Notes under the pieces: model-generated
Databases searched by the model: none
Told to the model about the DNA's origin: nothing
What the model saw: the letters and a program-made list of their open reading frames with translations, nothing else
In this document: positions 46,621 to 58,100 of the stretch, in pieces
Numbering within the stretch: position 1 is the stretch's first letter
Layout of the letters: every line of letters starts with the position of its first letter
Assembly (NCBI GenBank): GCA_036937835.1
Contig: CM072877.1
Span: 21,047,001 to 21,111,000, forward strand
Direction: 5' to 3'
DNA: 64,000 bases
Source of the DNA: Pampus argenteus
Lineage: Eukaryota > Chordata > Actinopteri > Scombriformes > Stromateidae
Made by a program: the position numbers and the translations under genes

Positions 46621-48853
46621 TCACTCAGACAGCCAGAGTTTGAAGGTCCGGTCATAGGAGCAGGTGGCGATCAGCTTTCCATCAGGTGACACGTCGACAC
46701 CCATCACCTGAAAACAGGTGTGACATTAACCCCAACCCTGCCAATCAATAATGAACCAATCACAGCACAGTATTATAGTATTTGTACCTTCCCCTCATGT
46801 CCTGCGAGTGTCTTCAACGGTGTCCAGCTGGGATGACTCCAAACCTTTGCTGTGTTGTCATAGGCACCGGTCAACAGGAAGTGACCATCGGTGGCTGTGC
46901 ATAAAAAACAAAAATCTGGTCATGCATTTGGTGGGAAAAGAAAAAAAAGGTACTATTTAAAAGTTTAAATAAAGTTTTACGTTGGAAGCGGACAGCTGAT
47001 AGCAGGTTCTGGTGGGCGGGGACTGTGTACAGACACTTCCTGTTCCTCAGCTCCCAGACCTTACAGGTGTTATCGCCACTTCCTGTTGCCAGGTGATACC
47101 TGAGAACAAAACACAAACAGGTGAGGTCTGCTATTCTCTGTGCTGTCATTGGCTATGTGTTCTCTGTGCTGTTCTGACCCATTGGGGGAGAAATGTAGGC
47201 TGTAAATCTCCTTCAGGTGTCCCTCCAGGAAAACAACGCAGCGTCCTGTCCGAAGGTCCCACACCCGGCCAAATGCATCCAGCCCTCTGATTGGACAAAA
47301 CCCAAGAGCACCAGCCACGCAGACACACACACAGAGGGGGGCGGGGCCAAAGAGGAAGGATCAATGTTAATTTATTGATTAACATCTAATAATTAAAAAA
47401 CAAAAGAAAAAAAAAAAAAAAGGACCACAAAACATACTTTTAGTACAAGTACTACAGATTACTCATTTTACTAAAGTAAAAAGAAATTACACAGGAAGCC
47501 AGTAACGGTCTGTACTCATTACCCAGTAAACAGTGCAGCAAATAGTGTAGTGCAGCAAATAGTGTAATGCTTAGTGCAGCAAGTAGTGCAGCGCTTAGTC
47601 GTTACCCGGTAGCAGCCAGGGAGCCATCAGGATGGAAGTTCAGGTCATGCACTCCTTTACTGTGACCTTCCTGATGGAGGATTTCCTCCTGAACTTCTAG
47701 ATCCCACAGACGCCACGAGTTATCATAACTGTAAATAGACAAATAACCAGACACCACAAGTTATAACTGTAAACAAACAAACAAAAAACAAACAAACAAA
47801 CAAACAGTGGTTGTTACCAGGTCGTTCCCAGGAATCTTCCTGATGGATGCCACGACACTCGAGACACTCGCTCACTGTGACCCTCGATGTCTGCCACCGG
47901 TTCATCGCTACAGCAACCACAGACAGAGAGTCAGTGAATAAACGTCCCCTCCCTCCTTGTCTCCTTCCTTCTCGCCTCCTTACCTGTCCAGGTTCCACAG
48001 CTTCACCGATCCATCCGCGGCACATGAGGCCAAGTTGACATCCGACGGGTTGAGAGAGAGTCCAGCTTGTGGACGGAAAACGACAGCGCCCACATTGGTG
48101 TTGTGTCCTTCAGCCAATCACAGAAGAGGGGGTGGGGTCAGGGTTAATTAGATATAGTAATATTTAACATTCAGATGAGCTCCACCCACCTCTCAGGGTC
48201 CGAATCAGGTTGCAATCAGGGACAGACCACAGCTTACACAGCCCGCTCCTGGGGGTAGCATTAGCTTTATCATATTAGTATGGCAATGATAATGCATGGT
48301 AGCATTAGCATATTAGTAGCAGCTAGTTATGTTATTCCCCTATATGGCTAAAAAGGGGGCAAGGTTTGTTACCAGGAGGCGGTGGCCAGCATTTTGGAGT
48401 CGGAGCTGAAGTGGCAGAAGCTGATTGGTCGATCGTCACCGATCTGACTGCAGAAATTGTTCAAGTTCTAAAAGAAGAAGACAAAAATAAGACGAAGTGT
48501 AAATATTCCTCTTGACACGTTCACTAATAACTCCTCACTCTCAGGCTCTTGTGCAGCTCTTGTTGCCGGATGGTTCTGGTTGCCTCAGTAACGTCCCTCT
48601 GAGCACGAGCAGCCTCCAAGCGTCTCATCGCCCTGACGGACCAATCACAGATGGAGTTGTGGAGTCACAGCCAATTATATATTTGATTTCACAATTTGGC
48701 TTTGTCTGATTGGTTGACTTACCGAGGCAGAGAGTATTTGGCCAACCAGACACGGGCGTCTTTCAGGGAGACAGAGCCTTCATGGTACCACGTCTGCTGA
48801 CACTGTGATTGGTCAGAAACAAACAGCGTTTAACTTTCAGTCACATGATCATC

Positions 48854-48884
<31 letters not shown>

Positions 48885-49401
48885 CTTTCACCTCCTCCTG
48901 GGATCTCCTGGCTTTCTCCTCCTCCTTCCTGGACTTCTTCAGAGCGTCCGGCCCAACCACAGACAGGACACTGCGGAGCCTCTCTCGGCGGTCAGCTGGT
49001 CCCTCTCCGAACAACGTGATTGGCTCTCCGAGTGCTCGCAGTCCAGCCTTAACCTCAGCGTCGTCGGTGGAGACTGTGATCTGTCGGGCTCGCCGGCGGC
49101 GTTCAAACTCAGCAAGTGCTTCCTGCTGCCGCTCGCTGACACGCTCCTCCATCTCCAGAGTCTCTCCTGCATGGCATCATAGGATATACACAGAACAGTC
49201 AGCAGTTACACACATGTTCATATAAAACATTTAGGTGAGAACACACAACCCACCTGACGAGATGTTGATGTTTCCCGCCTCAATCCCCGCCTTCACCGCC
49301 TCACTGCCAGCGTTTAGACGCTCACGCTCCTTTTCCTCCAGGCTGCCGTAGAAAACACGACGAGTCTTTGGCGCCGGAGCCACATCCTCCTCGTCCGACA
49401 T
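46621..49401 (-). CDS. prpf4: U4/U6 snRNP protein PRPF4
   Basis: PRPF4 (Prp4, 60K) binds PRPF3 and cyclophilin H in the U4/U6.U5 tri-snRNP and is essential for pre-mRNA splicing. Thirteen exons join in frame: complement(49254-49401, 48892-49166, 48723-48802, 48539-48632, 48373-48467, 48190-48248, 47984-48107, 47818-47907, 47606-47728, 47179-47286, 46981-47099, 46788-46894, 46621-46707), about 502 residues (human 522). The N-terminal part has KTRRVFYGSLEEKERERL, GIEAGNINISSG and the Prp4 motif TDDAEVKAGLRALGEPITLFGEGPADRRERL. The C-terminal half is a seven-blade WD40 propeller (for example GLDAFGRVWDLRTGRC, GSGDNTCKVWELRNRKC and the final CSYDRTFKLWLSE). The shorter N-terminus compared with human is the main difference. 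It is head-to-head with cdc26. Confidence 0.95.
48861..48884. repeat. (GT)n microsatellite at the prpf4 exon 2 donor
   Basis: About 12 GT units start within 10 bases of the donor site on the intron side. Confidence 0.9.
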
Positions 49402-49729
49402 GTTGCCGCAGGTCGTCTTCTTCTACTGCTGTAGATCTTTTTCTTTTTCTGACGCTGTGAACACAAATAGTACTAAACATTTCTATATCTGTATGGTGCA
49501 TCATTTCAGAACAAAAACTTGAATCCTGTAACTTTATTTCTTATTAATTTCACGTTAATTACAAGTTTAATAATTAAATACAAAAGGGAGTCTTCCTCAT
49601 CTTACCATTGTTTCATCACACACCCTTGATCAACTGACCCATATCTTAAATGCATTTCTGTGCAAGATTGTTAGCATTAGCGTGCACACACCTAAACAGG
49701 TGTTCTGCACGTGTAATGTGGTTCTGTGC

Positions 49730-49935
49730 GTCAAAGTAAAGTCATTTAATAAGATTCAACTCACCGCGACGGAGACACGAAGCTGGTGCGTACGTCTGAT
49801 CTGCGCACGCGCAACAGTGAACTGACCCGGGTGTAAACATATCGGCGAGCTTCTGGGTCAAAGGTTGTTCTTCCGGCGGGCGCGTGAACACAAGAATCAA
49901 AGCGTAACAAACCCCGCTGCAGCACTCACCTGTAA
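49730..49935. promoter_or_regulatory. Bidirectional prpf4/cdc26 promoter and cdc26 first exon
   Basis: A CpG-rich patch (CGCGAC, GCGCACGCGC, CGGCGGGCGCG) lies between the divergent genes, about 330 bp before the prpf4 start. A strong splice donor, CACCT then GTAAGTAAG (boundary about 49931/49932), suggests the non-coding first exon of cdc26. The same divergent pairing is known in mammals. Confidence 0.55.
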
Positions 49936-50993
49936 GTAAGATAACTAGTATTAACAGTTAAACGCTCGTGAAGCCCCGCGAGTAACGTTTGTCTGCTTTT
50001 AGCTTCTGTTACCTTGCACACACAGAAATGTATTTCTTCTTCGGTGGTATAAACAAATAGTTTGATCCAGGAATCAACTGATGGAGCTAAAATATCGTTT
50101 AACAGCTGTTAAAAGGTGCAGATCAGCTGACCGAAATTACTTAAATGCAGCTCAGTGTCTCTTAGACTCTTATTTTGAAAGTCCAGAAATTGTTAAATTA
50201 ATTACCAGTTAAAATAATTTTTATAAAGGCAGACAAATGAATAAACACACACCTGAGGTTACCTGCAATGTTACACTGTGTCCCAAAACTTCTTTGTTTT
50301 GTCTCCAAAATGGATTGCACACCTGATCAGCCAGGTGTCGTGAGGCTGTTTAGTTAGTTCATCTGTTTGTTATAGGCCTATACATTTTTTGTTGACCCCC
50401 TCAGTTCTGGGTTCGAGGGCCAAAGGAAGGAGAAACCAATCCTTCCACAGACAGAAAAATCTTGGGGAAGCAGTCTTTAAGTGTACCATCCACGTTTTCT
50501 GGGTCCTAGAACAAATGGAACAGATTATTCCTTGACTTACCAAACTGCAAAAGAAGAAGCGGCATGCTTTTGCAAAAAATTTTAGCTAAAATGACCCCAA
50601 GAGACTTTCTGTGGTGGCACGAACTTTTGGGACACGGTTTAAAGATGTAGAGATAGAGAATGAGATATAGAGTTGTATGCTAAAGTTTGACACTATTATC
50701 AGCAAACATTAATGTATTGTGTTGACAAAATAAAAATATTGTGGCACCGTAAGAGGTCTGAAGTCTCTGACCTTAATCAGCCTGAGGTATATCAACAATG
50801 GGATCCTCTAAGTTGCTGTGTAAAACCTAAAATTTATGTTATCGATACAGATAAAACTACAAGACAGTTTCCACAGTGAAAACTGCTTGAATGCTGGTCA
50901 GAAAGGCAATGTATTTGCATCATTATAAAATCCAATGTCAGAATACGCTGGTCAAGCTGATTCACTTCCTACATACAGAAAAAGAAATAGAAG
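49936..50993. other. cdc26 intron 1
   Basis: AT-rich. 50370-50650 contains an old interspersed element I cannot classify. No coding sequence seen. Confidence 0.4.
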
Positions 50994-51356
50994 ATGTTGA
51001 GGAGGAAGCCAACTCGTCTGGAGCTAAAGATCGACGATACAGAGGAGTTCGAGAGCATCAAGAAGGAGCTTGAGGTTTAACTCTATAATCTATATCTATT
51101 TGTGACGTCATCATGGTGTGATGTCATGATTTAAATCCGAATGCTCTTCTTTTCTCAGGCCAGGAAGCGTCAGCGAGAGGAGATGGAGTCAGGAGGTGGG
51201 GCTTCTGTCGTCAGCGTAGACATGGTTGGGGCTGGAGTGTCCACCTCTTCCTCTACAGCAGCGTCAAGGTCAGAGGTCATCAACGAACGAATCGGCTACA
51301 AACCCCACCCCAAACCAGCTACATTGCCAACCTTATTTGGAAGTTTACAGTTTTAA
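50994..51356 (+). CDS. cdc26: Anaphase-promoting complex subunit CDC26 (APC12)
   Basis: CDC26 stabilises the TPR subunit CDC16/APC6 in the APC/C ubiquitin ligase. Two coding exons, 50994-51074 and 51159-51356, encode 92 residues (human 85). The N-terminal MLRRKPTRLELKIDDTEEFE is the segment whose buried acetyl-Met and helix thread into the CDC16 TPR superhelix. A charged coiled segment (KKELEARKRQREEME) follows, then a Ser/Val/Ala-rich linker, and the conserved tail ERIGYKPHPKP ... FGSLQF. The first base of the coding sequence lies 5' to a strong acceptor-less stretch, so the start exon presumably begins a little upstream within an unseen acceptor near 50980. AATAAA overlaps the stop codon. 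Confidence 0.94.
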
Positions 51357-51360
51357 TAAA
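51355..51360 (+). terminator. cdc26 poly(A) signal overlapping the stop codon
   Basis: The last two bases of the TAA stop form the first two bases of AATAAA. A second AATAAA occurs near 51410, which may be the one used. Confidence 0.4.
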
Positions 51361-52470
51361 ATTTATAATATTGTTTTGTTAAAAGGAAATGTGAACAGTG
51401 TATTAAAGTGAATAAATGTCTTTTCTCTTCCAGTATTGATAAATTAAATTCACAAATTTGGAAAACTTACACATTTTTCATCATTTTCTGGCACCAAACA
51501 ATTCATTCAATAAATACCAACTTTGATAGGTCTTTGTTTTATTTTATAATAAATGCTACAATATTTCAGAAAGAGCTTAAACAAGTAAAAAGATGTTTAG
51601 TGTTTGGAGCAAAAAAAAAAAAAAAAGTAAAAACATCTTGTTTATTTACAGTAACAGTCAGTAGGTGGCGCTCTGGAGCTCTGGCATCACTTACATTTAG
51701 GCTCCACCCTCTTGCCGTCAAGGGGGATGTTTATTTAAGTTACCGTGATGACAGGAAACGTCCTGTGTAAGTGCTGGTTTTATTTATTAAAACAAGCTGC
51801 ATGTGTTAACTTTAAAAAGAATAAAATTTAAATTAAAAATGTTGCTTTTAGTATTTTACCCAACAAACAAAACTCACTGATTAGTCAAAGTACTTAGTGG
51901 GAAAAACAAAACAAAAAAACAATGGGTGTGTTTGAGAAACAGACGATCATAAAAAATATATATATATAAAAACAGAATAAATAACTCAATTGAACAGTTT
52001 ATATTTGTGTGAAAAATCAGCAGGTGAGAAGAAAACACGGCTGTCGCCATTGGTGATGGCAGTGTGTGTGACTGCGGCTGTTTGTTGGTTTTAATATCCG
52101 TCAAAAGAAGGATGCTAGCTAATGTTAGCGCCAAGGGTCGGGGGACTAACGTTAGTGTCTGTCAGTCTGCGCTTAGCACCGTTAGCTTAGCTTAAAGTAA
52201 CTTCCTGTTTGTCCAACATATGTTCTGTTCTAGTGTTATAAATAGCAGCATCCATGCTAACCTGTACATATCACCTGACAGAATCACGTGATCATTAATC
52301 AAAAGTTGGCTGGTAATTGGACGTGATGAAGTTGCATTTATCGTGTTTAAGATATAAAATGATTTTTACATGCCAACAGGCGTGATTGGAGGAGACATTA
52401 TTGTCACGGCAAACTGGTGACCACTAAAAACATCGTCTTGACGGCAGTGGCGAGGGTTCTGATGATGTAA
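51357..52470. other. cdc26 - fer spacer
   Basis: Tail-to-tail spacer between cdc26 (plus) and fer (minus). AT-rich with an A-run (51612-51626) and a short (TA)n tract (51957-51967). The right half should contain the fer 3' UTR. No gene seen. Confidence 0.4.
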
Positions 52471-55079
52471 TCACTTCTTCTTGATGGCGGCGAGGTCTCT
52501 CTGCAGCTCAGAGAACTTGGGTCGGTCTTCAGGATTGTACTGCCAGCAGCGCTGCATTACTTTGTATATGTCGTCAGGGCAACGCTGAGGACACGCCATC
52601 CTGTAACCTAGCAACATGGAAAGAGAGAGGAGAAGTTAATGTTGCCATAGATGCTGAATATCTTCATCTGTCTCTCTGCGTTTACCTTTCTCCACCTGCT
52701 CTCGTGCCTGCTGATTGGTCATCCCAGGGTACGGACACACCCCCAGGCTAAAGGTTTCCCACAGCAGGATCCCGTAACTCCACACGTCACTCTCTGAGCT
52801 ATAACGACCTGCAACAGCCAATCACAGAGCAGGAGACAGTCAGCAGCCAATCACAGAGCAGGAGACCGTCAGCAGCCAGCGAACCGAAACCGAGGTGTGG
52901 ACAGGTTACCGTAGTTGAGGGCCTCTGGAGCAGTCCATTTAATTGGAATCTGTTTGAGTCCAGATGAAGAATAAACTCCGTCGTCTTCCTGACGACTCAT
53001 CCCGAAGTCGCTGATCTTCAACAAGCTGCCGTCTCCGACCAGACAGTTCCTGGCTGCTAGGTCCCTGTCAGACAGACAGGTGAGAGACAGAAAGAGAGAC
53101 ACAGCTGCTCCATCACAATAAAAGCCTTACAGTAGTTGGCTGATGGAGAGCTTTTATTATGAAGCAGCAGCAGGAAGCGTTGAATCTTCTTCTGATGTGT
53201 GTCAGGTTTGAACAGGTGGTAATGTTTACCTGTAGATACTCTCCAGGTGTTAAAGTTTACCTGTAGATGCTCTCTAGGTGTTAAACTTTACCTGTAGATG
53301 CTCTTCAGGTGTTAATGTTTACCTGTGGATGCAGTTCTTGCTCTCCAGGTATGCCATGCCGGCTGCAGCATCGACAGAGAAACGAACCAGCTGCTTTGTC
53401 TTCAACTCGTCCTTCTTCTTCCTCAGAAATGACAGGAAGTCTCCTCCTGACAGACAGACACACAGTTCAGACTGAAGCTGCCGTAGAAAACAAACGACAG
53501 GAGGTGAAGCGACGGAGCTCTGCCTACCAGAAACCAGCTCCATGACGATGTAGATCGGTTGCCTCTGTGTACAAACACCAATCAGCTTCACAATGTTCGG
53601 GTGGTCGTACTGCTTCAGGATCCTACAGCCAATCACACACACATTGAGCAGCCAGTCACATGACACAGCAGCCAGTCACATGACAGAGTTGTAGCTCACC
53701 TGGCCTCTGACAGGAACCTGATCTTCAGCTCAGGAGGTAAATCTTCTTTACATGTTTTGACGGCAACCGGCGTTTTGTCGCGCTGCAACGTCCCTTTAAA
53801 TACCTCACCAAAGTTACCCTGGCAACCATCAGATAGAGGAGAGAGAGAATCCCCTGTTAAAAACTGACAGAACTGTGCTGTGATTGGTGGAAAGTAAACA
53901 GGAATTGAGGTCACCTTTCCCAGCAGCTCTCCCAACATCACATCCTCGTGGTTCAGGATCCATTTTTTATCCTGCAGAAAAAAAATAAACTGAACCGCCA
54001 TACATACTGCACGAATACACGTATGTATTATACAGACACACAAGCATGTATAGATACGGAGGAGTGGTTGCCTTGACAACAGGGTTGAGCAGCACGACTC
54101 CAGACTTCTTGGTGATGACCTGTTTGGTAGAGAAGTGATGCTCAATGAGCTGAGGGATGGTGGAGAAGCCGGTCCCTTCGAAGCGGTACTGACTCTATCG
54201 GAGAGAGTACATACTTTACTTGATACACACTGTAAATATATATTTCACATTTTTGAAGTAGGGTTCCACGGTTGAGAAAAAGTAGTGCCAAAGGGGCTCA
54301 AAAAGACCCAAACTATCTCTTTAAAAACGTGCTTTTACGTACATCGGCATACTGGATGATGAAATGTCGTCTCTGCTCATCAGAAAACACAGACAGGACG
54401 TACTCGCCCGGTTTGCCGTGGCTCTCCCTCACAAGGAAGTCTCCCTGTTGCCGTAGTAACTCCTGAGCCTCGGTACGGGGGATGGCGCCGTGGTACCACT
54501 CCTGATCTGCTAGGGGGCGCTCTGATGTCGGGATCACATCAAAGAACTGCTGCAGGAAGACGCAAACAGACAATTGATTGGTTTGATCTGGTGACATCAT
54601 TAGTCGTCTCTGTTCCTATTGGTAAAAGTGTTTTTGAGTCTTCTGATTGGTTCAGATTGAATCTCACCGAGGTGGAGGAGCCCAGCATGGACTTCGGAGA
54701 CCGAATCATCCCGGCTAGAGAATGGCGCAGTGTGTCGAAGCGAGAGCTCTTCTCCTTTGTTTTGTCCTGAAACACACACACGAGAAAAAAACTGTTTCCT
54801 GTTCCCAGATATCAGCTCAGATACTAAAAATATATCAATTATTTGTAATTACAGTAGATCCAACAGAGCGGGTGTCATCTTCATACGGCAGCGCAGGTGG
54901 AGGAGGTGGCGGAGGAGGTGGAGAGGCGGAAGCTGTGGCCATCTTGGCATCCAGCAAGGCTTTTTGAGAAGAGAGGCGGGACTCTGAGCCACGCAGTGAT
55001 TGGACGGTGTGACGGAGCTCGAGAAGGGATAATTTCTGACTGAGCAGGAGGACACAGCTAAGAGAGACAGAGACATGTT

Positions 55080-55123
<44 letters not shown>

Positions 55124-58100
55124 CACACACACACACATTTAATCTATCATCTATTTAATTTATAAATCTATAAATTGCATTTATTGTTTTTTCATCCCAA
55201 TAAAGGAAATTTGAGACAGAGAGGGGAAATACTGGCATTATTGGTACCCCACACCCACTTTTTCCATTATTTTTTTACTGAAAATTATTCAGTTTATTGT
55301 GTTGTTGCACTCACAGAACAAATAAGCAATTATCCTGAACCAGCTCAATGGGGTTTAAGTCTGGAGACCTCCATGTTTGACAGCTCTCGCCTACTTGATG
55401 ACGTACAAAGATCCTGCGTGATGAACCAAAGATTTTAAATTTTGATTCATCAGACCACAATACCTTCTTCCAGTCTTCAGTCGTCTGATGGCAGTGTTTC
55501 GTGCCTGAGGAGAGCCTTTTGTCTTATTCTGATATCTTGCTGCAACTCGTCCTGTCAAACCTACACCTCAAAGTCTTCTTCTACGGGTCCCCTCTCATAG
55601 CTCCTATTAACTATGTAAAAACCCAGCATACAACAGAGTTGCAGGAGCTGTGTTTTTCATAGTTGTTTCTGATTTTGGTTTTGTGGGGCGGGAAGGTTTT
55701 GCAGTCTCGTACATTATCCCCATGACTGTCAATGTTGATCTCCCCCTCTGGGATGGAGAAAGTTTCCCCTCTCTTATTTATTTGTTTTTTTATTGATTTA
55801 CATCTTTTTGTCCTGTTTTTTTAATATAAAGTGTCTCACTCGCTCTTCTTCTCGGCATTCTGCTGACTCGTCTGGATTTTAGTGTCGAGATCGTCGGCCA
55901 GCGCCTCCTTCGTCCGCAGATTCTGCTGAGTCAGCGTCAGCTCCTCCGTTGCCGACAACAACCTGTGCACATAAACAACCAAAAAAAACAGGAAGTGAAT
56001 GGGGTGACAACAAACGAAAAGCACATTTTCGGGAGTTTTGGGAAGGTTTGAAGACACTTTATGAAGTTTTATAATAAACAATGTGTTTAAACTGTCCGTA
56101 AGTAAATAATAAATTAATTTTTGAGTTAAAAAATAGACAAAGTAAAAAAACTAAAAGCTGATTCATGTTCCAGGACTTCCATTGGGTGGGATTTGGAAAA
56201 TTTTGGCGTCCTCACATGGCCTGCAGGCTGTCGGCCGTCAGCGTGTTCCACAGGATCTCATTGGCCGGCAGGTTGTCTGTCTCTTCCAGCAGAGACGTGT
56301 CGAACTCCACGCTTGCTTCCGGAGTCTCTGGAGACCTGCGGGAGGACCCACGCTGTTACTACAGTAACCATGGAAACACAACGTACACAAGCAGGTGAAA
56401 ATTCTGACCGGTACGCGTCAATGAAGTGCTGATACTCTGCCAGTGGGTCGATCTGCTGAACGGCCACCGAAATCTCCTGATGAACCTTCACGATCTCCTC
56501 CGTCAGCAGACTGCTGATCTCACAGTACTCCTCCAGGATACTTTTCCTGCAAGTACACACACAAGTACACACTCGGCTCATCTCAGTACTTCTCAAAGCA
56601 GGTTCTCAACGCAGGTTTACATCAAGCAAAACGCACAAAAGAAAATATCAAACAATGATTCTGTGTTAGTTGGCACGTCCATTAGCCTGTCAGCAGACAG
56701 CATGTCTGGGGTCATGCGACTCACAGGGCGAGTGTCATGTCCTCCTGCATCCTCTGCAGGGCGTCAAGCAGAGCGGGCGCAGCACGGCGTCGGTGTTCAT
56801 CCTGCTGTGTTCGAGCACCGCACACTGCCAACACGTACTGGTTGTGAAGGTTGTGGAGCTTTGCTGTCGCCTTATCGTAACGCTCGTGAGCACGCTCCGC
56901 CTCCCTGCCTGTGATTGGACGAGAGTGTGGGAGGAGTTAGATTGTATTAATTTAAATAAAAAGGTTTCCAGGATGAAATGTTCAGACGTTCGAAACCTTT
57001 GGCCAGAGCTTCTCTGTATTTCTCTTTGGCATTGTTTGCGTCACGGCTCAGCTGGCGATACGTTGACTTCAGCTTCTCCAGGTCACTCCTGGTTACCTGG
57101 CAACAACAACAACAACAATCATCACAGGGTTACCGAAAGAGAAAAAAATCTCACATAAGATTTAACTGTCATGACTCTTTACTGTGCACTTTTCTTTAGA
57201 TTACAGTTTATTATCATATAGTGTAATATACTACAAAACAGTACAGTATACTACCCTAAAACATAGAGTAGTAGTGTAGTATAATGTTAGAATTACCACT
57301 AAGACACTTTCTATTTTAAATTTCATCAATTTGCGATAAAAATGCAGACGCTGATGGGCCTTTACACACATGCGCGCGCACGCACACAGCATCAATACTT
57401 GCGTCAAAAGTAAGTTTATTATCTAAAACTTTATGAAGTAGGGTGCATACAGCATCCTCAACACCTCTACCCGCTGTATAAACGAATTGGAGAATATACG
57501 ATTTCATTTAGAGATTTCGGCACTTTATTTTTAGGCACAGTTTCAGAGTCCTTCCATATGCAAGCAACTCTGTGAAGCTGTAGTGAACGGTTGTCCGGAT
57601 CTGGACTTTTTTTCTCTTTAACTCCTCTAAACAATTTAACAGAATCTGTATCAATATTTATCCCAACATATTGCTGAGGAACATTTCTGTATATGAACAA
57701 TTCCTCACTAAAATCATAAAAACAATTACAAAAAACATTTAAATCATTGGCAAGTTCAAAGTTTGACTTTCCATGAAGATTGGATGCCTCTTTGACTCTA
57801 TGCCCATTATTGATTTGATAGGAACTCCTCTCAAAAATAGTAGTTGTATAGTAATAAGAGTAGTAGTAACAGTAGCTGTATAGTAATAGAATAGAATAGA
57901 ATGCCTTTATTGTCATTATACAAGTATAATGAGATTACAAGCTACCCCATAGTGTGCACACATAAATAAACAAGTAGAAATAATAATAGTTGTATAGTAA
58001 TAGTATTGGTATTATAATAGAGCAGTATTATTAGTAGCTGTATAGTAGTAGTAGTAGTAGTAGTACCTTGTGGTTGTGGCTCTCGAGCTGCTGATGAAGA

